Made by a program: the position numbers and the translations under genes. The notes beneath the pieces were generated by a model. It was given only the letters and a program-made list of their open reading frames with translations, had not been told where the DNA came from and did not search any database. From Bacteroidales bacterium (lineage in GTDB: Bacteria > Bacteroidota > Bacteroidia > Bacteroidales > UBA4417), in assembly GCA_016707785.1 (NCBI GenBank), contig JADJGZ010000015.1, forward strand, positions 1 through 64,000: a DNA stretch of 64,000 nt. The letters are read 5' to 3'. Positions 19,713 to 27,748 of the stretch are shown here, one piece after another. Numbering within the stretch: the first letter of the stretch is position 1; the number at the start of each line of letters is the position of its first letter.

Positions 19713-20858
19713 TCACTGGAAATATTCTCTCATTCTATCGAAAAAGCTTTTATCCTTGCTCCCCGGAGCGGGTTTAAAGTTTTCACTGGATTGCAGGTTT
19801 TCAAGGATTTCTTTTTCTTGCCTGCTGAGACTTTTTGGTGTCCATACATTGATGGTGATCAAAAGATCGCCTTTACCATATGAATTTAAAGCAGGTAAGC
19901 CTTTACTTTTTAATCGGAGTAACCGACCGGCTTGTGTACCAGGTTCAATTTTTATTCGTGCTTTACCTTCAAGGGTTGGGATATCAACTGAAGTTCCAAG
20001 GGCTGCATCAGGGAAACTGAGGTAAAGATCATACATCAGATTATTGCCATCACGTTGTAAAAAATCGTGCGGGGCTTCCTCAATCTGAATGATCATATCA
20101 CCCGGTACGCCTCCCCTGGCCGCGGCATTACCCTTTCCACTCACCGAGAGTTGGATGCCTTCTGATACACCTGCAGGAATATTTACCGGGATTACCTCTT
20201 CACCCTTTATAACTCCATTCCCTGCACAATGAACACATTTATGCTGAATGGTCTGACCTTCTCCTCCACAAGCAGGGCAGGTAGAACTGGTCTGCATCTG
20301 GCCAAGAAAAGTATTGGTAACCCTGGTTACTTGTCCGGTCCCACGGCATGTTGAGCAAGTGCTGTAAGCCGAACCATGCTCAGCACCTGTTCCTTTGCAA
20401 TGCGTACAACCAACATATTTACTGACTTTGAGCTTTTTTTCAACACCGGTATTAATTTCTTCCAGGGTTAGACGAACTTTCACCCTTAGATTTGATCCCC
20501 TGTTGACCCTTCGCTGGCGTTGTCCTCCACTAAATCCCCCGAAAGATCCTCCGAAAGCACCTCCGAAAATATCTCCAAAATGGCTGAAGATATCGTCCAT
20601 ACTCATACCGCCACCAAATCCACCACCTCCGTTTTTAACCCCATCATGACCAAACTGATCATATCGGCTTTTTTTCTCAGGATCGCTAAGCACTTCATAA
20701 GCTTCAGCGGCTTCTTTGAATTTATCCTCAGCTTCTTTATTGTTCGGGTTTTTGTCCGGATGATACTTCAATGCCATCTGCCTGTAAGCTTTTTTTAGCT
20801 CTGCTTCATTAGCATCCCGGTTCACTCCTAGGATTTCATAAAAATCTCTTTTGGCCAT
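19713..20858 (-). CDS. dnaJ: Chaperone protein DnaJ
   Basis: This 381-residue Hsp40 co-chaperone stimulates DnaK ATPase and delivers unfolded clients. The J domain spans residues 1-70 with HPD at 33-35. It is followed by a Gly/Phe-rich linker (GGGGFGGGMSMDDIFSHFGDIF) and a zinc region with four CxxCxGxG repeats (CTHCKGTG, CSTCRGTG, CPACGGEG, CVHCAGNG). The C-terminal substrate-binding region contains RDGNNLMYDLYLSFPDAALG. Length and order are those of type I DnaJ. It follows grpE by 69 nt on the same strand, forming a grpE-dnaJ unit; dnaK is not in the window. Confidence 0.97.
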   Translation of the reverse strand: MAKRDFYEILGVNRDANEAELKKAYRQMALKYHPDKNPNNKEAEDKFKEAAEAYEVLSDPEKKSRYDQFGHDGVKNGGGGFGGGMSMDDIFSHFGDIFGGAFGGSFGGFSGGQRQRRVNRGSNLRVKVRLTLEEINTGVEKKLKVSKYVGCTHCKGTGAEHGSAYSTCSTCRGTGQVTRVTNTFLGQMQTSSTCPACGGEGQTIQHKCVHCAGNGVIKGEEVIPVNIPAGVSEGIQLSVSGKGNAAARGGVPGDMIIQIEEAPHDFLQRDGNNLMYDLYLSFPDAALGTSVDIPTLEGKARIKIEPGTQAGRLLRLKSKGLPALNSYGKGDLLITINVWTPKSLSRQEKEILENLQSSENFKPAPGSKDKSFFDRMREYFQ

Positions 20859-20927
20859 CTATTGGTTTTTTACTTAGGTTCCGATTTACCCGCAACCTAC
20901 TCAAGGTTCAAATTCACTACATTTTTT

Positions 20928-21494
20928 CTAACTGCCTACTACTACTTTGGCAAAACGGATTACTTTTTCATTCAGTTTATAGCCTTTCTGGACTTCATCC
21001 ACTACTTTATTTTTCAGATCTTCAGATGGTGCCGGAATATGGGCAATAGCTTCCTGCTGATCAGTATCAAAAGGTTCCCCAACGCTAGTAATTTCCTGTA
21101 ATCCCTTCCCGTTAAGTATATTTCTGAATTTGGAAAAGATAAGATGTACACCTTCCTTAACCGCATCCAGGTTTTCTGTAGTGTTCATGGATTTTATTGC
21201 TCGTTCAAAATCATCTATCACTGGCAGAAGATCTGTAATAAGGTCTTCAGCAGCAGTTTTGCTCAAATCCTGTTTCTCTTTTATAGTGCGTTTCCGGTAA
21301 TTATCGAACTCGGAGTATAAACGCAATAACTTGTCATTGAGTTCAGCTATTTTTTCCCTGGGATCAGTTTCAACTGTTTTTTCCTGGTCTTGATCGGAAG
21401 TTCCGGCAGCATCCTGATTTTCTGCAACATTGGCAGTGTCCTCAGTTTCCTTACTATTATCATTGTTCTTGCCGGGTTCTTTCTTGTATTTCAT
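20928..21494 (-). CDS. grpE: Nucleotide exchange factor GrpE
   Basis: This 188-residue protein is the ADP-release factor for DnaK. The N-terminal 45 residues are acidic and polar (Glu/Asp/Gln-rich), followed by the long coiled-coil LNDKLLRLYSEFDNYRKRT, which is the family hallmark. The beta-rich C-terminal head contains PFDTDQQEAIAH and the ending LNEKVIRFAKVVVGS. It lies directly upstream of dnaJ. No heat-shock operator (CIRCE) is visible ahead of it. Confidence 0.96.
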   Translation of the reverse strand: MKYKKEPGKNNDNSKETEDTANVAENQDAAGTSDQDQEKTVETDPREKIAELNDKLLRLYSEFDNYRKRTIKEKQDLSKTAAEDLITDLLPVIDDFERAIKSMNTTENLDAVKEGVHLIFSKFRNILNGKGLQEITSVGEPFDTDQQEAIAHIPAPSEDLKNKVVDEVQKGYKLNEKVIRFAKVVVGS

Positions 21495-21536
21495 ATTAAG
21501 CCTAATTTAATTTGTATTAAGTCATGCTAAAATGTC

Positions 21537-21564
21537 AAAAAGTCCTGATTTTACAGGACTTTTT
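21537..21564 (-). terminator. Terminator between murA and grpE
   Basis: An inverted repeat AAAAGTCCTG / CAGGACTTTT around a 6-nt loop, with T tracts on both sides, so it could work in either direction. It ends murA transcripts and separates murA from grpE-dnaJ. Confidence 0.8.
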
Positions 21565-21643
21565 TACTATGCAAAATTGCTGCCAAAGGGTTATTGCCGA
21601 CAAATTGGCAGTTAATTGTTTAGCAGCCCAATCAACTGATGAT

Positions 21644-22948
21644 TTATATCCTTCTTATTTGTGCTCCTATGGCATTTAACCTGCCGTCAATATCCTGGTA
21701 TCCCCTGTCGATTTGGTCAATATTATCAATGATGCTGGTGCCTTTGGCGGAAAGTGCGGCAATTAGCAGGGAAACCCCAGCTCTAATATCGGGCGACGAC
21801 ATCCTAATGCCCCTTAACCGGTTCTTCTTATCCAGGCCAATTACGGTTGCACGGTGAGGATCACAAAGGATAATCTGTGCACCCATATCAATGAGTTTAT
21901 CTACAAAGAAAAGCCTGCTTTCAAACATCTTTTGATGAATTAAAACACTGCCTTTAGCCTGGATAGCTGTAACAAGTGCAACACTGATTAGGTCAGGCGT
22001 GAATCCGGGCCAGGGTGCATCACTGATAGTCATAATGGAGCCATCCATGAAGGATTCAACTTCATAATGATCCTGCTCCGGAACATGGATATCATCTCCT
22101 TCCAGATATAGTTTAATACCTAGTTTTTTGAATACATCAGGAATAATCCCTAGGCTATCATACTGAACATTCTTTATGATGATATCTGACTGTGTCATAG
22201 CAGCAAGGCCAATAAAACTTCCAATCTCTATCATGTCAGGAAGCAGGGTATGTTCTGTTCCCTTTAGCGTTTCCACTCCATGGATATGAAGAAGGTTCGA
22301 GCCAATTCCTTCGATGTTTGCCCCCATCCTGACCAGCATTTTACATAGCTGGACCAGGTAAGGCTCACAGGCAGCATTGAAAATAGTAGTCTTACCTTTT
22401 GCCAGCACTGCAGCCATTACAACATTAGCTGTTCCTGTAACTGATGCTTCGTCGAGAAGCATATAAGTTCCTTTGAGTTCTTTGGCAGTTACCCGGGTAA
22501 AATGCTTCACTGAATCCTGGTCGAAATCAGCACCCAGCTTATGAAGCCCGATAAAATGTGTATCAAGGCGCCTTCTTCCAATCTTATCGCCTCCTGGCTT
22601 AGGAATAGAAGCTTTCCCAAAGCGGGCCAGGAGTGGGCCGAGTATCATCACTGAACCTCTTAAACTGGCAGCCTGCTTACGGAATTCATCTGTTTCAAGA
22701 AAGTCCAGGTCTATTTGGTCGGCTTTGAAAACATAGGAACCCACTTTATGTTTTGTAACATTTACACCCATGCCCCTCAACAACTCTATTAGTTTGTTTA
22801 CATCCAGGATATCAGGAATGTTATTGATTACAACTTCTTCTGGTGTGAGAAGAACTGCACATAATATTTGAAGTGCTTCATTTTTAGCACCCTGAGGGAT
22901 GATTTCCCCTTTTAGCCGATTCCCGCCGACAATTTCAAATGAGCTCAT
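21644..22948 (-). CDS. murA: UDP-GlcNAc 1-carboxyvinyltransferase MurA (Asp-type)
   Basis: MurA transfers enolpyruvate from PEP to UDP-GlcNAc, the first committed step of peptidoglycan synthesis, in the cytoplasm. The 434-residue length is typical. Conserved K22/N23 are present (AKNEAL), as are the RGS and GPLLARFG segments, GGDKIGRRRLDTH, and the C-terminal DIRAG motif (SPDIRAGVSLLIAAL). In the catalytic loop the cysteine that attacks fosfomycin in most bacteria (Cys115 of E. coli) is replaced by Asp121 (PGGDKIG), a substitution known to give intrinsic fosfomycin resistance. It lies between a DUF4290 gene upstream and a strong terminator downstream. Confidence 0.96.
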   Translation of the reverse strand: MSSFEIVGGNRLKGEIIPQGAKNEALQILCAVLLTPEEVVINNIPDILDVNKLIELLRGMGVNVTKHKVGSYVFKADQIDLDFLETDEFRKQAASLRGSVMILGPLLARFGKASIPKPGGDKIGRRRLDTHFIGLHKLGADFDQDSVKHFTRVTAKELKGTYMLLDEASVTGTANVVMAAVLAKGKTTIFNAACEPYLVQLCKMLVRMGANIEGIGSNLLHIHGVETLKGTEHTLLPDMIEIGSFIGLAAMTQSDIIIKNVQYDSLGIIPDVFKKLGIKLYLEGDDIHVPEQDHYEVESFMDGSIMTISDAPWPGFTPDLISVALVTAIQAKGSVLIHQKMFESRLFFVDKLIDMGAQIILCDPHRATVIGLDKKNRLRGIRMSSPDIRAGVSLLIAALSAKGTSIIDNIDQIDRGYQDIDGRLNAIGAQIRRI

Positions 22949-23149
22949 AATTCAATGGTTGAAATATGCGGCAAATTACAAAATCAAAACCAAAAATGCT
23001 GAATTATAGCTGAGAATAAGAAGTGGATTGTCATTTAAATGAAATGCTCCCTTTCCATGCATCTAATCATCAGTATAGCTGATAGATACCAGGATGACAG
23101 CTTCACCGGGCAACCCGGTAAGCGAATAAATCAAAAGGTGAATCGAAGA

Positions 23150-23812
23150 TTAGTATTTTCTCCTGTGACGTCCGTTGTTATTATCCTTCTTGGGAATAAA
23201 TTTACGACGATGCTGCTGCTGTTGTGGCTGGGTTGATTGTTGAGGTACTTGCTTGTTGGCTTTCAGGATATCCACAGTTGAATGAAGGCGATCATCTTCA
23301 CCTAACTTCAGTCGTCCGGCTGAAAGGAGGTCCAGATGTTCATGAATCAACTCATCATTCACTGAATCGCGGTTCCAGTTAAGGTACATTTTCTTCAGGC
23401 CATTGGCAATGGTTTTCACAAGTGCTTCTTTTTCCGCGCCTTCTTCAAATAACGTAGCTTTTTCAATGATACGTTGCATATATTTCCCATAGGGCCTCAG
23501 TTTGATTTCCTCCTGGGTATAACGAACTCTCTGTGGACCAGGAGCTTCCTGGGGACTGGGTGGAATGGGATAGGGAGAATCAACATCAAGTTTAAATTCT
23601 GCCATTACATGGAGGTGATCCCATAACTTATGCTTTAAATCACCCTGCTCACGCATCTCAGGGTGCATATTAGCTAAAACATTGACGAGGGTATTTGCCA
23701 TCCTGTTCCGCTTTTCACGGTCCTCAAGACTGCAGATGTATTGTACCATGTCCTGTACATTCCTGCCATATTCAGAAATGATCAGATTACCCCGGGTTGT
23801 ATTATATTCCAT
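23150..23812 (-). CDS. DUF4290 family protein
   Basis: A 220-residue cytoplasmic protein conserved in Bacteroidota, of unknown function. It starts MEYNTTRGNLIISEYGRNVQ, a recognisable family N-terminus, and continues with helical segments (REKRNRMANTLVNVLANMHP, LWDHLHVMAEFKLDVDSPYP). The last 40 residues are Gln/Lys/Arg-rich and probably disordered (QQQHRRKFIPKKDN). It commonly sits just upstream of murA in this phylum, as it does here (201 nt apart), which suggests co-transcription. It has no signal peptide. Confidence 0.88.
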   Translation of the reverse strand: MEYNTTRGNLIISEYGRNVQDMVQYICSLEDREKRNRMANTLVNVLANMHPEMREQGDLKHKLWDHLHVMAEFKLDVDSPYPIPPSPQEAPGPQRVRYTQEEIKLRPYGKYMQRIIEKATLFEEGAEKEALVKTIANGLKKMYLNWNRDSVNDELIHEHLDLLSAGRLKLGEDDRLHSTVDILKANKQVPQQSTQPQQQQHRRKFIPKKDNNNGRHRRKY

Positions 23813-24028
23813 AAAGGTATTTGACTATAAAGTTTTTGCGATTTGTCGCTATGACCTGGATCCGCCTTATTTGGCTGTTTTTAAATTCAGAAAAGCTGAT
23901 CTGTAAAAACGTAGGATGGGAGATTTTTAAAACTGCTGCAAAGGTAAGTAAATTTTCCGGATATGCTTTTTAGTGATAATGAAATCTCTTTTGAATAAAT
24001 AGCCTATTCTGAATTGAGACTAAATGTG

Positions 24029-24170
<142 letters not shown>

Positions 24171-24229
24171 TTATTTTATCAATGTAACGCAGTAAAATTT
24201 GCCCATCTTTGCAAAAAAATGTAGCATTC

Positions 24230-25639
24230 TTGAATAAGAAAATCCTTCAACTTGCGATTCCGAACATAGTTACTAATATCACCATTCCTCTGCTGGCAAT
24301 GGTAGACCTTGGACTGATGGGTCATATGGAAGGAGAGAAGTATCTTGGAGCCATTGCACTGGGTGGGATGATATTTAGTTTCCTTTTCTGGGGATTTGGC
24401 TTTTTGAGAATGGGAACAAGCGGTTTTACTGCCCAGGCATATGGCCGTCGGGACCTTGGTGAAGCAAGTGCTGTGCTGACACGAGGTTTCATCACAGCAT
24501 TGTTTTCTGGTATTCTTCTCATATCCTTTCAATACCCGATTTCATGGGTAGCCTTGAGATTCATCGGTGGAAGTGAGGAAATCGAATCCCTCGCAATGAG
24601 CTATTTTCAGATAAGGATATATGCTGCACCTGCTACTTTGATCATGTATGCCCTGACAGGCTGGTTCATTGGAATGCAAAATGCACGGATTCCCATGATC
24701 CTCGCAATTGCAGTAAACTTACTTAACATCATACTGAGTCTCATATTTATCAGGGTTTTTGGATTGGCTTCTGATGGTATTGCCTGGGCAAACCTTGTCA
24801 GTCAATATATGGGATTATTGATGAGCCTTGTTTTCTTAAGGTTATACTGGAAGAAACTGAAGGCATACTTCAATATCAGGAAGGCTTTAAGCTGGTCACA
24901 ATTCCAGGAGTTTATTCATGTAAACAAGGATATTTTTATCCGTACACTCTGCCTTATCTTTACGCTCTCCTTTTTTACAGTGCAATCAGCTAATACGAGT
25001 GATACCATATTGGCTGTAAATACGTTGCTGTTTCAGTTTTTTTACTTCTTCTCCTATTTTGTAGATGGGTTTGCCTATGCTGCTGAAGCCCTTACCGGAC
25101 GATATATTGGCTCCCGTGACAAGAAAAATTTACATAGATCTGTTCGGTTGTTATTCATTTGGGCAACAGGTATAGCCACTGTGTTTACAATTGTATATCT
25201 TGTTTTTGGCAACCTGATTCTTAGGTTGTTGACCGATAATCAACAGGTGTTGCTGGCTGCTAAACCTTATTTAGTATGGATAGTATTGGTTCCGTTTGTA
25301 ACTTTTTCGGCATTTGTGTGGGATGGAATTTTTGTCGGAGCCACAGCCTCTAAAGCAATGCGGAACAGTATGGTTATTATTACAACTGTAATTTTTCTCC
25401 CGGCCTACTACCTTCTTGAGCCGGTTATGGGAAACCATGGACTATGGCTGGCTATGATGCTCTTCATGGGGGCAAGGGGGATTTTTCTGAGTTTTTATGC
25501 AAGGAAGGCAGTGTTTGCACAAATTATACTCAATCGCAATGAATTTGCGAAGCAAGATTCTTGCAGATTGAGTTATACCGGGGCGCACAGGTATCCTCCG
25601 CCAGCCGGCGAATCGCAAACTGATTCAGCAACGGTATAA
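24230..25639 (+). CDS. MATE family efflux transporter
   Basis: A multidrug/toxin extrusion-type transporter of the inner membrane with about 12 predicted helices, usually driven by Na+ or H+. The N-terminus MNKKILQLAIPNIVTNITIP and the loop DLGLMGHMEGEKYLGAIALG are typical. I prefer the TTG at 24230 because homologs begin MNKK; a TTG at 24209 adds seven residues. The last 35 residues (from NRNEFAKQ onward) are not MATE-like and run through a dispersed hairpin repeat, so the natural C-terminus has probably been replaced. A second, decayed copy of this gene's 3' end lies at 27400-27590. DinF/NorM subgroup membership is plausible but not provable here. Confidence 0.9.
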   Translation: MNKKILQLAIPNIVTNITIPLLAMVDLGLMGHMEGEKYLGAIALGGMIFSFLFWGFGFLRMGTSGFTAQAYGRRDLGEASAVLTRGFITALFSGILLISFQYPISWVALRFIGGSEEIESLAMSYFQIRIYAAPATLIMYALTGWFIGMQNARIPMILAIAVNLLNIILSLIFIRVFGLASDGIAWANLVSQYMGLLMSLVFLRLYWKKLKAYFNIRKALSWSQFQEFIHVNKDIFIRTLCLIFTLSFFTVQSANTSDTILAVNTLLFQFFYFFSYFVDGFAYAAEALTGRYIGSRDKKNLHRSVRLLFIWATGIATVFTIVYLVFGNLILRLLTDNQQVLLAAKPYLVWIVLVPFVTFSAFVWDGIFVGATASKAMRNSMVIITTVIFLPAYYLLEPVMGNHGLWLAMMLFMGARGIFLSFYARKAVFAQIILNRNEFAKQDSCRLSYTGAHRYPPPAGESQTDSATV

Positions 25640-25809
25640 TAAGCGCATTTCAGCATAATTTGCGTCTTCTATCTTTTCCTTTAACAGGAGGTTTTTTATT
25701 GAAACGGATAGAATTAAAGTCGTTGTTTCATTTTTTATGAATCATTTACTAAGACTGTAGGGGTAAAAGCAAGTTCGAGTGTCTTACGTATATTATTTAA
25801 TATCTGTTT

Positions 25810-27342
25810 ATGAAAAAGGTATGTACTTTAATCTGCTTAATTATTTTCAGTTGCCAGCTATCATTTTCCCAGGACTGGCAGTCCGTAAGAACAGGTGTAA
25901 GCCAGGTTTATTCAGGACCTGCGGATGTTTACATATACAATCTAAAGAGTATACGTATTGATACTTCCTATTCCCTGGATGGAGTCTCCCATTTAAAAAA
26001 CCTTAGTTCAGTAGGAAGTGCTGATGGGAATTGCTTTTCTCCATTTGGAAACTCCTGGATAGGTAGAGAGGTAATTTCGTATCCAAACGGAGATAATTAT
26101 TTTATTAATTACAATGAAGATTCATTGTTGATCAGGACTTTGGGCCTGATGGGTGAATCCTGGGTATTTCTCAGGAACCAGTTATTAAACCTCGAACTGC
26201 ATGCTAATATCATGTCTGTGTCTGAAGACACCTTCCTGGGGATTACTGATTCAGTAAAAGTTATTGAATTGCAAGCATTTGATTTAACAGGAAATGCAAA
26301 AAGTCATGCATTAAACGGGACTCAGCTCATTTTGAGCAAACACTATGGATTAACCCGGCTTATTGAATTTTTTGCTAATCCACGTCAAACCTATTATTCT
26401 CCTGAGAAGATATACGACCTTGTAGGAATGACAGATCCCATACTTGGGATACAAAACCTTGAATATTCTCAAATATATAATTTCGAAATTGGAGATGAAT
26501 TCCACACTCTTGCGGATGGTTATTATACCTCGGGTTCTGCCTGGGATTCTACCCAGAAAATTAGTTATGTGATTGATAAAGCCATAAGCGCATCTGGTGA
26601 TTCTGTTACCTATACATTCTTTCACAAATGGAGAAATGTTTCATTTGTCGGACCGGAACTCTATTGGCTGAATTTCGGGCAGGATACTGCAATGATAACG
26701 TATTCATTTAGATCTGAAACAGCAATCCAGTTTTTGAAACTTCCGGGGGAAGCGATGGTTTTCCAATCCGGACCCACAGAAGCATATATTAAAGATGCAG
26801 CGCAAGGTTCTTCTCAATTGTATAACGGCCGGCAAATAAAGGAAGATCCCAGCGGCGGGAATGTTCATTATTTTGGAACCTGGGGAGATAGTTGTTTCCA
26901 GTATTATGCCTGGGGATATCCTGACCTGACTCATTTTGGCCAATATATTGAAGGATGCGGGGGACCTTACTGGTTTGAAACTGCCTATCATTTAGATAGG
27001 GAATATAAACTGGTCTATTTCAGGAAAGGCAGTGAAACATGGGGGAGTCCCTTTAATGATCAAACCTGGCTAGGTCAGGTGGAAATTCCGGCATCAATCG
27101 ATAATATAAAAGTGTACCCCAACCCGGTTGTTGATAATCTTACTGTTGAAATTGCAAATCCAGGCAAAGAAGGTTGTTTGATATATATGATAACCTCATT
27201 ACTGGGAAAAACTTCCTGCCAGGGCACGATCAATGAAATGAATTTCTCTATCCCGACTCGTGGGTTTGCACCAGGAATGTATGTTCTGAGAATATTTAAG
27301 GATGGACAGGCGATCGGACAAAGAAAGTTTGTCAAGCAATAA
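25810..27342 (+). CDS. Secreted protein with T9SS C-terminal sorting domain (paralog A)
   Basis: A 510-residue exported protein of unknown function. The signal peptide is at 1-20 (VCTLICLIIFSCQLSFSQ, then DWQSV). The middle is beta-rich with Tyr/Asp/Gly repeats and no enzyme motif that I recognise. The end is a type A Por/T9SS sorting domain: KVYPNPVVDNLTVE, then a MITSLLGK strand, and GMYVLRIFKDGQ ... KFVKQ. This domain carries cargo across the outer membrane through the type IX system. The next gene (27749-29284) is a clear paralog of the same length that shares DWQ at the mature N-terminus, a GCGG-type patch, LVYFRKGSETWG and the C-terminal domain. The two arose by tandem duplication with part of the MATE gene. 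Confidence 0.9.
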   Translation: MKKVCTLICLIIFSCQLSFSQDWQSVRTGVSQVYSGPADVYIYNLKSIRIDTSYSLDGVSHLKNLSSVGSADGNCFSPFGNSWIGREVISYPNGDNYFINYNEDSLLIRTLGLMGESWVFLRNQLLNLELHANIMSVSEDTFLGITDSVKVIELQAFDLTGNAKSHALNGTQLILSKHYGLTRLIEFFANPRQTYYSPEKIYDLVGMTDPILGIQNLEYSQIYNFEIGDEFHTLADGYYTSGSAWDSTQKISYVIDKAISASGDSVTYTFFHKWRNVSFVGPELYWLNFGQDTAMITYSFRSETAIQFLKLPGEAMVFQSGPTEAYIKDAAQGSSQLYNGRQIKEDPSGGNVHYFGTWGDSCFQYYAWGYPDLTHFGQYIEGCGGPYWFETAYHLDREYKLVYFRKGSETWGSPFNDQTWLGQVEIPASIDNIKVYPNPVVDNLTVEIANPGKEGCLIYMITSLLGKTSCQGTINEMNFSIPTRGFAPGMYVLRIFKDGQAIGQRKFVKQ

Positions 27343-27399
27343 TTCCGGATTAACCAAGGATTTTCAACTTGGCAAACCTGAGGAGTAGCTGTTTAAACC

Positions 27400-27590
27400 C
27401 TACCACCTCAAAAGCAATGCGCAACACTATGGTTATTATTACAACTGTAATTTTTCTCCCTGCATACTACCTTCTTGAGCCGGTTATATGAAACCATGGA
27501 CTATGGCTGGCCATGATGCTCTTTATGGGAGCAAGGGGGATTTTTCTGACTGTCTTGTCAAAGAAAGCTGTAATAGTAAAATTATTCTGA
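27400..27590 (+). pseudogene. Remnant of MATE transporter 3' end
   Basis: From about 27406 the sequence matches the MATE gene at about 25348-25495 at close to nine bases in ten (AAAGCAATGCG, ATGGTTATTATTACAACTG, CTACCTTCTTGAGCCGGTTAT, GGACTATGGCTGG). In frame it reads AMRNTMVIITTVIFLPAYYL and is then interrupted by TGA where the intact gene has GGA. It ends in SKKAVIVKLF and a stop at 27588-27590. It lies between the two T9SS paralogs and is the left edge of the second copy of a duplicated block. The rest of the 406-nt gap (27343-27748) holds only the upstream region of the second paralog. Confidence 0.9.
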
Positions 27591-27724
27591 AAGGAAGGAG
27601 AACCTTAATTATGCTAGTAAATTAGACAGTAAGTAAAAACATCTAAGAAACAGAAAGTATATAATCAAAAAATCAATTTGATAAAGATATTTGTCAGGGT
27701 AAAACAAGTTTCAAGGGGTTTACT

Positions 27725-27732
27725 TAAATTTG
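27725..27732 (+). promoter_or_regulatory. TAnnTTTG -7 box of T9SS paralog B
   Basis: TAAATTTG matches the Bacteroidota -7 consensus, 17 nt ahead of the start codon at 27749. The equivalent position ahead of paralog A (near 25785) has diverged to TACGTATATT and no longer matches. Confidence 0.5.
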
Positions 27733-27748
27733 ACTAAATCATTCGTAG

